A stretch of 64,000 nucleotides of DNA from JBGLNJ01 sp041300525. Lineage in GTDB: Bacteria > Chloroflexota > Anaerolineae > Fen-1058. The notes beneath the pieces were generated by a model, which saw only the letters and a program-made list of their open reading frames with translations, did no database searches and was not told where the DNA came from. This document shows, in pieces, positions 1 through 8,786 of this stretch; position 1 is the first letter of the stretch, and each line of letters begins with the position of its first letter. The stretch lies in NCBI GenBank assembly GCA_041300525.1, contig JBGLNJ010000001.1:868001-932000 (forward strand), in the 5' to 3' direction. The position numbers were made by a program, and so were the translations under genes.

Positions 1-355
1 TGACGTTGGGCACGGCGAACTTGCTTTCTCGCGTGTGCGTGAACTTGCCTGGCGCTTTGAGTTCCAAAAAGACGTTGCTGAAAACCAAGTCGGCTTTGCC
101 CGTTCCACCCGTGCGCCCCGCGCCGATGACCTTGACCTGTGAGGACAGGTCAATCTCCACACCAAGCCGTTTGGCTGCGTCTTGTAATACCGGGCGCATA
201 TTGTCTTCAAAGTTGGCTTCCAGGGAAGCACCCTTACGCGCCGCGCGCATAGCTTTGTTCGCAGCGTCGCGGATTTGCATCGCCAGGTCTTGCGCGTTAG
301 CTTTGTGAATCAACAATGGGGAAGTTGGCATTTTGGGCTGGGCTTTTGGGCTCAT
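1..355 (-). CDS. N-terminal part of a PD-(D/E)xK-like restriction/modification-type protein (cut by window edge)
   Basis: A minus-strand reading frame starts with ATG at 355 and runs off the left edge without a stop, giving 118 residues. The sequence has an Ala/Lys-rich helical start. It then shows a G-x-GKADLVF stretch followed shortly by FLELKAPG, which fits the D...E-x-K core of PD-(D/E)xK nucleases. That arrangement is found at the N-terminus of many restriction enzymes and restriction-linked methyltransferases. The catalytic remainder is outside the window, so the exact type cannot be told. It is divergent from the substrate-binding lipoprotein at 495. The restriction assignment is an inference from this one motif. 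Confidence 0.5.
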   Translation of the reverse strand, partial: MSPKAQPKMPTSPLLIHKANAQDLAMQIRDAANKAMRAARKGASLEANFEDNMRPVLQDAAKRLGVEIDLSSQVKVIGAGRTGGTGKADLVFSNVFLELKAPGKFTHTRESKFAVPNV

Positions 356-425
356 GGCTGCCTCGTGTGTCTTTTCTTCGTGCCAAGATTGTATGTCACG
401 CGGGGGGAAATGTCAAAAGGCGCGA

Positions 426-455
426 TTGGACAGCCTGCCGCGTACAGTGTAAAAT
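426..455 (+). promoter_or_regulatory. Sigma70-type promoter before the substrate-binding lipoprotein
   Basis: TTGGAC at 426-431 and TAAAAT at 450-455 are separated by 18 bases. The likely transcript start is near 462, about 30 bases before the GTG at 495, which has AAGGAG just upstream. Confidence 0.5.
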
Positions 456-494
456 CGTCATGGGTCATTCACGTTCAAGCGCGGAAGGAGCATT

Positions 495-1829
495 GTGAAA
501 AAACTTGTTTCCATCATCATCCTGCTTGCCTTCGTCGCCAGCGCGTGCGCGCCAGCCACCCCCACCGCCACGCCGACGCCCATCTCAATCCCAGTCACCG
601 TTCAGGTGCCGGTGCAGCAAACCGTCCAGGTGCCGGTGCTCATCACTCCCACGCCGGCGCTGCCACCCCAAGTCCTGCGCTGGTCGGTGGAAGGCGTCAG
701 CGATCTAGCCACGCTCGACCCGCCTCGAATCACGGACTCGCAAGGCGTGTTCGTCGCCGGGCTGCTGTTTGGCGGGCTGGTCAAGCTCGACGCGGAACTC
801 AAGGTCGTGCCGGACGCGGCCACGTGGACCGTTTCGGAAGACGGCCTACAGTACATCTTCAAGCTGCGCAACGGGCTGCGGTTCTCTGACGGCACGCCGG
901 TCACGTCCGACGACGTGGCATTTTCGTTGACGCGCGCGCTCGATCCGGCAACCGGCTCGACGACCGGGCCGTTCTACCTTTCCAACATTGTCGGCGCGGA
1001 CGATCTGGCCGCGGGCAAGGCCAAGGACCTGGCTGGCGTCAAGGCGGTTGACCCGCAGACAATTTTGGTCACCGTCAAGCAGCCATCGGCGTTCTTTCTC
1101 AGCCAGTTGAGCTTTGCGTGCGGCTTTATCGTCTCCAAGAAACAAGTGCAGGCCAACCCGGCCAATTGGATGGAGAAACCTGCCGGCGCCGGCCCATTCC
1201 TGTTGAGGGAATGGATGCACGACCAGGGGCTTGTACTCGTGCCGAATCCGAATTATTACGGTGGGCCACTCCAGGTGACGGAACTCCATTTGCCGTTCCT
1301 GCAAGACAGCGAAATGGCTTTTGGGTTGTATCGCGCAGGCAGCCTGGACGTGATGGGCAGTCAGCAAAACGGCGTGCCCTCCCCGCACATCGCGGAGGTG
1401 CGCGACCTGCCGGATTTGCGTGTTGCTTCCGGCTCTGTCGTGCGCTACGTGGGGTTCAACAACACGCTCAAGCCGTTCAACGACGTTCGCGTGCGCCAGG
1501 CATTTGCCCGTTCCGTGGATAAGCAAACCCTGGCCGATAGAATTCTGGGCAAGACGGTCCGAACGACCAACCGCATTCTGCCTCCCGGCATCCCCGGCAG
1601 CGAGTTTCCCATCCAGGGGCTATCGTTCAACCCCGATGCGGCCAAAAAGCTGCTCGTTGATGCGGGCTATCCTGGCGGGCGCGGATTGGGAGCGCTCATG
1701 CTCACGTACGGCAAAGAGGGTGATAACGAGCGCGTCGTTGCTTTTCTGCAAGCGCAGTGGAAAGAGAACCTCGGCGTCAACATTGCATTGCAACCGCTGG
1801 AATTGACCGCGTTCAGCGAGCGGCTCTCG
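495..1829 (+). pseudogene. Peptide/nickel-type ABC substrate-binding lipoprotein, 3' end missing
   Basis: This is an extracellular solute-binding protein of the SBP_bac_5 family, which captures oligopeptides or similar ligands for an ABC importer. The start is GTG at 495 with AAGGAG upstream. The first 18 residues form a signal ending in VASAC, a lipobox, followed by a Thr/Pro linker. The family body is clear from about residue 55 (LRWSVEGV, then LDPPRITDSQG, then FKLRNGLRFSDGTPVTSDDV). The similarity stops near residue 445 at TAFSERL, where these proteins normally continue for about 100-150 residues. The open frame runs on to 1931, but that tail is antisense to priA. No permease or ATPase genes follow. 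The loss is best explained by a sequence junction at about 1830. Confidence 0.85.
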
Positions 1830-1831
1830 GT

Positions 1832-2743
1832 TGCTCCATCTCCTTGTCCGGCAGCTATAAAGCCTCGCTCGATTGCAGACCACACCACGGCCTGGTCGGC
1901 GGTGAGCGACAGCGCTTCCGTGGGCACGTAATCGCGGTCGGCCAATGGGTCGCGCAGCAATTCACCCTCGGTCAGCTCGACCAGGCCGAGTTGTTCGAGC
2001 ACTTTTAAATCGGGCAGCGAGCAGCCGGTTTCAGCATAGACCCAACTGACCCACACCGGCTCGGTTTGTTGGCGGAGATAGTCGAGCGCAGCCGTGCGGC
2101 GAGCGGCGACGGCTTCTTGTTTGCTCAATGGCGGTGTGGGCGATGCAGGCCCTGCGAGCGTGGCGCGGACGAACTGGACGCGGCGTGGTCGGACGCTGGG
2201 TGGAGGCAGGACTTGCGTCGCCGTGACGATGCCGCGCCGCACCAGCGAATCGAGCGCATTGCGCCAAGTCTTGTGCCCAAAGGCATGTTGGACTTGCCCG
2301 CGGCTCAATTCGCCGCGCTGCCGCAAGAGCGCGATGAGATCGGCCTGCAAATTGTTGACCGTGGGCAGTGGCGCGTCCGTGGCGGCGAGGGCATAGACGG
2401 TGTCGGAGTGGACGGTGATGCCGGGTGGCAGAAACAGGCGCAGACATTCGGAAAGCGGCGCCAGGTATTCGTGCGCCATCCAACGCGCCAACTCGATCCG
2501 CGCCGCATCCACAACCGGCTGCGGGTCGAGGAGCGATTCGATGGGCTTGATGTCGGGGATGCGTGAGGTCGGGGAAAGCGCGACGACGATGCCGGACAGC
2601 TTGCGCGCGCGGAAGGGAACCGTCACCAGGCTGCCGGGTGCAACATGCTCTGCCAATGTTTCGGGGACGGCGTAAGTAAACGTCGGCGCGACATTCGGCG
2701 CGCGGGTGATGGGGGCAAGGACAGCGACCTCAGCGAAAGTCAT
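1832..2743 (-). pseudogene. priA: Primosomal replication protein PriA, N-terminal part only
   Basis: PriA is a superfamily 2 DNA helicase that reloads the replisome at stalled forks. The 304 residues left here cover the N-terminal 3'-end-binding domain (FTYAVPETLAEHVAPGS, then VPFRARKLSGIVVAL) and the following winged-helix region. They also reach the start of the helicase domain (LTADQAVVWSAIERG). The Walker A loop, the DEAH box and the zinc-binding cysteines, which make up roughly the last 450-500 residues, are absent. The open frame continues to 1667, but those codons are antisense to the substrate-binding gene. Both genes therefore end at the same place, near 1830. The start is ATG at 2743. 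The fragment cannot be an active helicase. Confidence 0.85.
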
Positions 2744-2763
2744 AGATCGTCCAGGGTCTTTTT

Positions 2764-2838
2764 AACGCAAAGTCGCAAAGGCGCGGAGACGCAAAGAAAG
2801 GAAATCTTTGCGACCTGGCGTCCTTGCGTCTTTGCGTT
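2764..2838. repeat. Imperfect palindrome of the CGCAAAGACGCAAAG type
   Basis: The left arm begins AACGCAAAG and the right arm ends CTTTGCGTT, and both arms carry several CGCAAAG/CTTTGCG units. It lies between priA and trpS. A relative lies at 25834-25884 and a half-copy at about 35352-35380, so this is a dispersed family in this genome. Confidence 0.6.
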
Positions 2839-2867
2839 GAATCTGCGCTTGAAGGATTAGACGCCGG

Positions 2868-3845
2868 TCACGGCAAGCCGATGGCAGCTTTCACTTCCGC
2901 CAGCACCGGCCCCGCGATGGCCTGCGCGCGGCGAGCGCCTTCGGCCAGCACATCCCAGACCAGGTTCGGCTGGGCGGACAACTCGACGCGCCTGGCCCGG
3001 AATGGAGCCAGGTGCGCGTTGAGGTTCTTGGCGAACAGCTTTTTGCAATCCACGCAACCGATGGCGGCGCTGCGGCAGTCCACCTCGATCTGCGCCACCT
3101 GCTCCGGCGAAAAGAACTGGTGCAGCGCAAAGACGTTGCAAACTTCCGGGTGGCCGGGGTCGTTGCGGCGTTGTCGCGCCGGGTCGGTCACCATCGTCAT
3201 CACGCGCGCCTGCGTTTCCTCCGGCGTGGCCGCCAGCTCGATGTGGTTGTTGAGCGACTTTGACATTTTGTTCGCGCCGTCGGTGCCCATCACGCGGCGG
3301 AACGCGGTATGGACGGCTTGCGGCTCGACGAGCACGGGGCCAAAATGATAGTTGAACGAGCGCACCAGCTCGCGCGTGAATTCGATGTGCGGGGCCTGGT
3401 CTTCGCCCACCGGCACGTGGGTGGCCTTGTAGAGCGTAATGTCCGCTGCCATCAGCACCGGGTAGCCCAGCAAACCATAGTTCACGTTATCCGGCTGCTG
3501 GCGAATTTTCTCCTTGAACGTGGGCAGGTCTTCCAGCTTGCCGAACGGCGTGACCATTGAAAGCGCCAGGTGCAATTGGGTCACTTCCGGCACGTGGCTC
3601 TGGACAAAGAGGATCGTCCCACGCGCGGGGTCCATCCCGGCGGCCAGCCAATCCAGCACCATCTCGGCGGTCCATTCGCGCAGGTGCTCGGTGTCGCGCA
3701 GCGTCGTGAGCGCGTGCCAGTCCACCACGCAATAGACGCATTCGTAATCATCTTGCAGCGCGACATAGTTTTGAATCGCGCCGAGATAGTTGCCCAGGTG
3801 TTGCCGCCCCGTGGGGCGCGCGCCGGAAAAGACTCGACCTTTCAT
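2868..3845 (-). CDS. trpS: Tryptophan-tRNA ligase
   Basis: This is a class I aminoacyl-tRNA synthetase that charges tRNA-Trp in the cytoplasm. The protein is 325 residues, the usual length for bacterial TrpS. The HIGH-like motif is HLGN in PTGRQHLGNYLGAI near the N-terminus. The KMSKS loop is intact (NKMSKSLNNH, about residue 200). The ATG at 3845 is chosen because GAGGAG lies six bases upstream; an in-frame extension to 3944 has no family similarity. It runs in the same direction as the priA fragment but is separated from it by a palindromic repeat, so joint transcription is uncertain. Confidence 0.95.
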   Translation of the reverse strand: MKGRVFSGARPTGRQHLGNYLGAIQNYVALQDDYECVYCVVDWHALTTLRDTEHLREWTAEMVLDWLAAGMDPARGTILFVQSHVPEVTQLHLALSMVTPFGKLEDLPTFKEKIRQQPDNVNYGLLGYPVLMAADITLYKATHVPVGEDQAPHIEFTRELVRSFNYHFGPVLVEPQAVHTAFRRVMGTDGANKMSKSLNNHIELAATPEETQARVMTMVTDPARQRRNDPGHPEVCNVFALHQFFSPEQVAQIEVDCRSAAIGCVDCKKLFAKNLNAHLAPFRARRVELSAQPNLVWDVLAEGARRAQAIAGPVLAEVKAAIGLP

Positions 3846-4032
3846 GTTCGCTCCTCGAAAAATGCTGATGGCGCAAGTGTACCACGAGAAACGCGAAACG
3901 TAAAACGCGCGCAAGTGCGCGCCACCATTTGCATGATGCCGCACTTGAGAAAATCAAAGGGCGCATGAAATGAGCAATCGGGGTATACTTGGAATCGCGC
4001 CATTCCGTTTCAGAAGGGAGAGTGAGGTTGGC

Positions 4033-4467
4033 ATGTCGCTTTCGGATGAAACCCGGCAGGAATCAAATGTGACGCCCATCCCGGTCGCCATTGGAACTCA
4101 CGTGGAGGTTGAATTGATTGACGAGTCGGGCGCGGGCGAGCTTCTGACGGTTGACATTGTGCCCGATAGTCAGGCGGACTTTTCCTCTGGGTTTCTTGGC
4201 GCGGGCACTCTTCTGGCCCGAGCGATTCTGGGACAGCTTCCGGGGAGCGTTGTGCCCTACAGGGTTGGAGAACTGCTGCAAGTGCGAATTCTGAAGGTGG
4301 CCCCCCATGCAAGCGCTCCACCGGCCGATATGGAAGCTAAACGGCAAGCCGTCATTCAAAAAGCGATTGCCCAATCGGAGCTTGTCAGTGATATGGCTTT
4401 TGCCCTGGCCGTCGGCTCAAAATGGGGTGACTATGACCCAAAGGAAACGACGTCGGATCTGGACTGA
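4033..4467 (+). CDS. Small protein with a GreA/GreB C-terminal-like domain
   Basis: The protein is 144 residues. The central part (VEVELIDESGAGELLTVDIV, then GAGTLLARAILGQLPGSVV, then YRVGELLQVRILKV) follows the pattern of the FKBP-like C-terminal domain of Gre factors. That domain binds RNA polymerase near its secondary channel. The N-terminal coiled coil with the acidic tip that rescues backtracked polymerase is missing, so it is not a normal cleavage factor. It may be an Rnk/Gfh-like polymerase binder. The last 40 residues are helical and not recognised. ATG at 4033 is preferred because GAGG lies five bases upstream; an upstream ATG at 3970 lacks a site. Confidence 0.6.
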   Translation: MSLSDETRQESNVTPIPVAIGTHVEVELIDESGAGELLTVDIVPDSQADFSSGFLGAGTLLARAILGQLPGSVVPYRVGELLQVRILKVAPHASAPPADMEAKRQAVIQKAIAQSELVSDMAFALAVGSKWGDYDPKETTSDLD

Positions 4468-4627
4468 CGCTTGTAGGAGACAGGACGAATTTCGATCAAC
4501 AGGTCGGCAGGCGCCGCTCCCACAGATTGGCCCGAAGCGGTATAATTAGAAGGACAACGCCGCGTTGTCGGGTTAAAAGTGCCGAAACTTTTTGGTCGTG
4601 CCCAAATCAAAATGTCCTGGAGGAACC

Positions 4628-5296
4628 GTGAGACGAAATCGCGGGATCATTAGCTTGATCTTGGCTGCGCTGGCCGCGCCACTGCCAATTGCCGCTGCCC
4701 ACGCTCAATCCCTGGCCGCGCAGACCCAATCCAGTGGCATGGAATTGGCGATGGCAGTCATGCTCGGGCAGCTTTTGGCGCTGGTCTATACCGGCGTGAT
4801 GTTTGTGCGCGCGTGGCGCAGCAATGTGCCCGTTGGCGTGCCGTCATTGCCGGCCTGGCTGGACGTGCTGACTCCGGCGTTGACCATCATCGGCCTGGGC
4901 GTGGCCGGCTACTTGACCTACGTGGAGACGCAGGCGGTGCCGGCGGTGTGCGGGCCGGTGGGCGATTGCAATGCCGTGCAGACCAGCTCTTACGCCTTGC
5001 TGTTCGGCGTGCTGCCGGTGGGATTGCTGGGTGCGGCGGGTTACGTGGCGATCCTCGTGGCCTGGCTTTGGGGACGCTTTCGTTCAGATCGCCTGGCCGA
5101 TTACGCGCCTCTGGCGATCCTGGCGATGACGGTGTTTGGCGTGGTGTTTTCGGTCTATCTGACTTGGCTGGAGTTGTTCGTCATCCACGCGGTGTGTATG
5201 TGGTGCCTGACTTCGGCCGTCATCATGGCGCTGCTGATGTTGCTATCCACGCCGCCCGCGCTTGCGTCGTTTGCGCCTGAGCCGGATGCCAGCTAA
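4628..5296 (+). CDS. Vitamin K epoxide reductase (VKOR) family membrane protein
   Basis: This is a quinone-linked thiol oxidoreductase that re-oxidises DsbA-like partners during disulfide formation in exported proteins. It has 222 residues with an N-terminal hydrophobic segment ending near AHAQS, followed by about four membrane helices typical of VKOR. The loop cysteine pair is CGPVGDC and the active-site pair is CMWC (IHAVCMWCLTSA). No fused thioredoxin domain is present, so a separate partner is expected. The start is GTG at 4628, with GGAGG four bases upstream. A TATAAT sits at 4541-4546, without a convincing -35 element. Confidence 0.85.
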   Translation: MRRNRGIISLILAALAAPLPIAAAHAQSLAAQTQSSGMELAMAVMLGQLLALVYTGVMFVRAWRSNVPVGVPSLPAWLDVLTPALTIIGLGVAGYLTYVETQAVPAVCGPVGDCNAVQTSSYALLFGVLPVGLLGAAGYVAILVAWLWGRFRSDRLADYAPLAILAMTVFGVVFSVYLTWLELFVIHAVCMWCLTSAVIMALLMLLSTPPALASFAPEPDAS

Positions 5297-5370
5297 TCTC
5301 ACCTTCGCAAAGGCGAGAGTTTCGCGCCAGCTTGGGGAGTGAAAGGCCGTCGGGCAGGAGATTTGCTCAT

Positions 5371-5399
5371 TTGACGTGCAAGTTGAAGTGTGATATTCT
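5371..5399 (+). promoter_or_regulatory. Sigma70-type promoter before the LysM lipoprotein
   Basis: TTGACG at 5371-5376 and TATTCT at 5394-5399 have a 17-base spacer. The transcript would start near 5406, giving a leader of about 50 bases before the AAGGAGG site and the ATG at 5455. Confidence 0.6.
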
Positions 5400-5454
5400 C
5401 TAGGTGCTTTGCCCCCACTGTGCTTTTGTCCATTGCGATGCAAGGAGGCAATTA

Positions 5455-6081
5455 ATGAACCGACGATTTGTGGGCGCTGTATCACTCCTGGCCGTGTCAG
5501 CCGTTCTCGTATTTGTGGCTGGCTGCACCCGGCCCATGTCCACCGGGCCGATTCCGACACCGCAATCGGCGCAATCCGTTACCGAGTCGCCGACGCCTGA
5601 AGCCATGAGTACGGTGCTCGCTACTCTTGCTCCAGGAGCTACGGCAACGAGTGGTGCGACCAGCCCGGAGCCGACTCTGCCGCCGGTGGTAGAGCCTACC
5701 TCTACGCCGATACCTGTCGCCACTGCCGCGCCGGTACCGGCTGCTACGGTGGCGCCGAGTGGCAGCGGGACGAGCCACACCGTCAAGTCGGGCGAGTGGC
5801 TGTATAGCATCGCGCGGCGGTATGGCGTGAGCCCGTACACGTTGGCCCAGGTGAACGGCATCGGCGCGCCGTAGACCATCTACCCGGGGCGAGTCTTGGT
5901 GATCCCCTCTGGCGGAACTGTGCCCGTGCCAGGACCTGGCGGGACCTATACTGTCCAGCGGGGCGACACGATCTATTCGATTGCGCGCAAGTTGGGCAAG
6001 ACGCCGTCGGCGATTATCAATGCCAACAACCTGGCCAACGCCAATTTTATCTTCCCTGGGCAGGTGCTCAGGATTCCCTAG
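5455..6081 (+). pseudogene. Two-LysM lipoprotein interrupted by an in-frame TAG
   Basis: LysM domains bind peptidoglycan or chitin-like glycans outside the cell. The start ATG at 5455 has AAGGAGG upstream. A signal sequence ends in the lipobox VAGC, followed by a Thr/Pro/Ala linker of about 90 residues. The first LysM domain (SHTVKSGEWLYSIARRYGVS) runs into TAG at 5872-5874 right after GIGAP. The same frame then continues without shift (TIYPGRVLVIP) and holds a complete second LysM domain (YTVQRGDTIYSIARKLGK, ending FPGQVLRIP at 6081). One changed base, for example CAG to TAG, would explain it. It could be a sequencing error, a recent null allele or a read-through site. Without read-through the product loses both a complete first LysM and the second. 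Confidence 0.8.
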
Positions 6082-6102
6082 CCATTTCTAACCGTTCTAT
6101 CG

Positions 6103-6135
6103 AAGGCTATCAGGCACTCTCGCTGGTAGCCTTTT
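6103..6135 (+). terminator. Intrinsic terminator after the LysM gene
   Basis: AAGGCTATCAG at 6103-6113 pairs with CTGGTAGCCTT, one G-T pair excepted, and a TTTT run follows. It starts 22 bases after the LysM stop codon. Confidence 0.65.
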
Positions 6136-6181
6136 CACATTTGGACAACCTGCCCAAGTTCGGCAAGTGGATGGTTGAATC

Positions 6182-6724
6182 GTGGAAGCCGAGATCGCAC
6201 TCGCAAGCCGCCGCATCTATAGCGGCAAAATCCTCAACCTGCGCGTAGACCGCGTGGCGCTCCCCGGCGGGGGCGAGGCTGTGCGCGAGGTCGTCGAGTT
6301 TCACGGCGGCGTAGGACTCGTCGCGTTGGATGATGTGGGGCGCGTGCTGCTCATCCGCCAGTACCGCTATGCTATTGGCGGCGATTTGCTGGAACTGCCG
6401 GCGGGCAAACTGGAGCCGGACGAGCCGCCCGAGGCGTGCGCCGCACGCGAGCTGCAAGAGGAAACCGGCTACCGCGCTGCCCACATCGAGCCACTGTGCC
6501 ACTTTTACTCGACACCGGGCGGCACGGACGAAGTGCTGCACATCTTTTTGGCGACCGGGCTGACGCCGGGCGCTCAACGCCTGGAATCCGACGAGCGCAT
6601 ACAAGTTATCCCCACCGCGTGGAATGACGCACTGGCGATGGTCGAGCGCGGCGAGATTTGCGACGGCAAGAGCATCATTGGCTTGTTGATGCTGCAAACC
6701 CGCCTGGCCGGTTTTCGGAAATGA
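6182..6724 (+). CDS. Nudix hydrolase, ADP-ribose pyrophosphatase type
   Basis: This family splits ADP-ribose and related nucleoside diphosphate compounds in the cytoplasm. The protein has 180 residues, the usual size. The Nudix box is complete: it begins GKLEPDEPPEACAARELQEE and ends TGY, giving the G-x5-E-x7-RE-x-x-EE-x-G metal-binding pattern. The upstream block LLIRQYRYAIGGDLLELPAG is typical of ADP-ribose pyrophosphatases. The start is GTG at 6182, without a strong ribosome site. The next gene begins 10 bases after the stop, so the two are probably co-transcribed. Confidence 0.9.
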   Translation: MEAEIALASRRIYSGKILNLRVDRVALPGGGEAVREVVEFHGGVGLVALDDVGRVLLIRQYRYAIGGDLLELPAGKLEPDEPPEACAARELQEETGYRAAHIEPLCHFYSTPGGTDEVLHIFLATGLTPGAQRLESDERIQVIPTAWNDALAMVERGEICDGKSIIGLLMLQTRLAGFRK

Positions 6725-6734
6725 GGTGGGCGGC

Positions 6735-7124
6735 ATGAGCGAGTCTTTAGTTGCGCGCCTGGCCGATACGCTGCAAGCCGCGTTGACTCGGGCTTACAAT
6801 GCCGTCACTCCCGACGAGTGGGAGGCGATGGCCGTGTTGCGCGACCGGCTCGGCGATTCGGCCTATGGCCGTGCCGGCGTCTTTGACCGTGTTGCGCGCG
6901 AGACGGTCAAGTCACTCGGGCTGCGCTTCGAGGGACACTTTCCGCCTCCGTTCGAGGCGACGCACGAAACGGCGGGGCAGGATGGCGCGCGTGTACGCTG
7001 GTACGAGGGGGTGGTGATGGACGCGAACGGTCGCCGGGTGGCGAAGGTGCGCCTGGGCTATCATCACCGCCACGACCGCTTCGAAGTGCCGCGCGCACCA
7101 GAAGTCATCATCGAGCCGATGTAG
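6735..7124 (+). CDS. Conserved-looking hypothetical protein, 129 residues
   Basis: I do not recognise a family. The N-terminal half is helical (SESLVARLADTLQAALTRAY, then a WEAMAVLRDRLGD segment). The C-terminal half looks like beta strands ending in VIIEPM and contains RWYEGVVMDANGRRVAKVRL. There is no signal peptide or membrane segment. Codon use and GC match the neighbours and the frame is the best on either strand, so it is likely a real gene. ATG at 6735 is preferred over GTG at 6726 because GAGGTGG lies just upstream. It follows the Nudix gene closely. Confidence 0.6.
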   Translation: MSESLVARLADTLQAALTRAYNAVTPDEWEAMAVLRDRLGDSAYGRAGVFDRVARETVKSLGLRFEGHFPPPFEATHETAGQDGARVRWYEGVVMDANGRRVAKVRLGYHHRHDRFEVPRAPEVIIEPM

Positions 7125-7257
7125 GATCGTCAGAGAGTTTCGGAAGCGCCTGGGTCCGCAAATCATACTCGGCGCATACTGAAATTTCACTGCGGAGACG
7201 CAGAGTGCTGAGCCAATCTCGAAGCGTTTGAGCGCGGATCAGTTCAAGGAGTCTAAC

Positions 7258-8307
7258 ATGATCGAGTACCACATTGATGTTTCCAGCATGACGGGCTTTT
7301 TGTTGGGCTTGCTCAACATCTACAGCCCCACCGGCGATACCGAGCGAGCCATCGCTTACGTCCGCAAGACATTCGATTCGTTGGGCTTGGAGACAGCGCT
7401 GAATGTCAAAGGCGCGCTCATCGCCACGTGGGAAGGCCAGTCAATTGGCCGGCCTCGCGCGCTGACGGCGCACGTGGACACCCTCGGCGCGATGGTCAAA
7501 GAGATCAAGCCGAACGGGCGGCTGCGGCTGACTCAACTCGGCGGCTATGCCTGGAACACGGTTGAAGGCGAAGGCTGCTTTGTCCGCACCGCAACAGGCG
7601 CAACGGTGAGCGGGACGATTCTCCCGATCAAAGTGTCCGTCCACGTGCATGGCAAAGAAGTGGCCGAACTGGAGCGCAAAGAGGCGAACATAGAAGTCCG
7701 CCTGGACGCGCGAACGACGAAAGCAGAAGAGACGCGCGCATTGGGGATCGAGGTGGGCGACTTTTGTTACCTCGATGCCCGCGCCCAGCTTACCGACGCC
7801 GGCTTTATCCGCAGCCGACACCTGGACGACAAGGCCTCGGTGGCATGCATCTACGGCGCGTTCAAGGCGCTGGCGGAGGCCGGCCTCACGCCCGCGCAAC
7901 GCACGACGGCCCTCATCACCAACTTTGAAGAAGTGGGGCACGGCGCTTCCACCGGCATCCCGGCAGACTGTGTCGAGTTGCTGGTGGTGGACATGGCGGC
8001 GGTGGGTGAGGGGCAGAACAGCGACGAGTTCTCGTGCGGCATCTGCGTCAAGGATTCCGGCGGACCGTATCACATCGAGATGCGCCGCAAGCTGGTCGAG
8101 CTGGCGCAGAACGCCGACATCCCGTACAAGTTGGACGTGTACCCGTACTATGGCTCGGACGGCGCAGCCGCGCTGCAGGCCGGTTCGGATTTGCGCGTGG
8201 GATTGATCGGCCCCGGTGTGGATGCCAGCCACGCCTATGAGCGCACACACCAAGACAGCCTCGCGGCCACGGCTCGGTTGATCGTCGAGTACCTCGCCAC
8301 GCCGTAA
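7258..8307 (+). CDS. M42-family metallopeptidase (aminopeptidase)
   Basis: This is a cytoplasmic dinuclear-metal aminopeptidase that trims peptides, of the family that often forms 12-subunit shells. The expected motifs appear in order: the HVD metal ligand (TAHVDTLGAMV), the bridging-Asp region SRHLDDKASV, the catalytic pair NFEEVGHG, the third ligand VVDMA, and the C-terminal histidine in DASHAYERT. It has 349 residues, which is normal. ATG at 7258 is chosen because AAGGAG lies seven bases upstream; an in-frame start at 7228 has no site. The 133 bases before it hold no gene. Confidence 0.88.
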   Translation: MIEYHIDVSSMTGFLLGLLNIYSPTGDTERAIAYVRKTFDSLGLETALNVKGALIATWEGQSIGRPRALTAHVDTLGAMVKEIKPNGRLRLTQLGGYAWNTVEGEGCFVRTATGATVSGTILPIKVSVHVHGKEVAELERKEANIEVRLDARTTKAEETRALGIEVGDFCYLDARAQLTDAGFIRSRHLDDKASVACIYGAFKALAEAGLTPAQRTTALITNFEEVGHGASTGIPADCVELLVVDMAAVGEGQNSDEFSCGICVKDSGGPYHIEMRRKLVELAQNADIPYKLDVYPYYGSDGAAALQAGSDLRVGLIGPGVDASHAYERTHQDSLAATARLIVEYLATP

Positions 8308-8344
8308 CGAATGTCAGGTCCGCCACTCATCGCCAGAAACTTGC

Positions 8345-8737
8345 ATGAGCAAATACCGAGTGCTGATAGTCGAAGAAGATGCTGGTATCATTGAATTGTT
8401 GCGATTGTTTCTTGAGCAGCAGGGCTATGACGTAATCATCGAGACGCAGGGTTTGAAAGCTCTTGAGACTTGCGCTACACAACGACCTGATATCTTGCTC
8501 ACCGACATTGACTTGCATGGCACAAGTGGTTTTGCCATATACACAAAACTGCGTGATGACCCAGAGACAGCAAACTTGCCTGTAGCCTTGCTTGCCCAAC
8601 ATGATATACCCTTTGGGTTCCCTTTGGCAAAACCGGAGGGTATCTTTTTCGCGCCCTTCGATTTGAGGAGCCTGAGTTCATACATCGAAGAGAAGTGCCA
8701 ATCTCGGTGTCACCCGTCCAACAGTTATCTGCCCTGA
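8345..8737 (+). CDS. Stand-alone response-regulator receiver domain with an altered switch region
   Basis: This is a CheY-like receiver of 130 residues with no output domain. The acidic pair (EED at 10-12) and the phospho-acceptor Asp54 (ILLTDIDL) are present. The conserved Thr/Ser of beta-4 is replaced (PVALLAQHD). The invariant Lys before the cis-Pro is Ala (FFAPFDLRSL instead of a KPF-type stretch). These losses usually remove phosphorylation-driven switching, so it may act as a constitutive binding partner. It is less GC-rich than the flanking genes. No kinase gene is adjacent. The last 15 residues are disordered. Confidence 0.75.
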   Translation: MSKYRVLIVEEDAGIIELLRLFLEQQGYDVIIETQGLKALETCATQRPDILLTDIDLHGTSGFAIYTKLRDDPETANLPVALLAQHDIPFGFPLAKPEGIFFAPFDLRSLSSYIEEKCQSRCHPSNSYLP

Positions 8738-8786
8738 CCCGCGCTTCCTTGCGCCAAGCTAAACCGGAAGGGTATCCCCTACCGCT

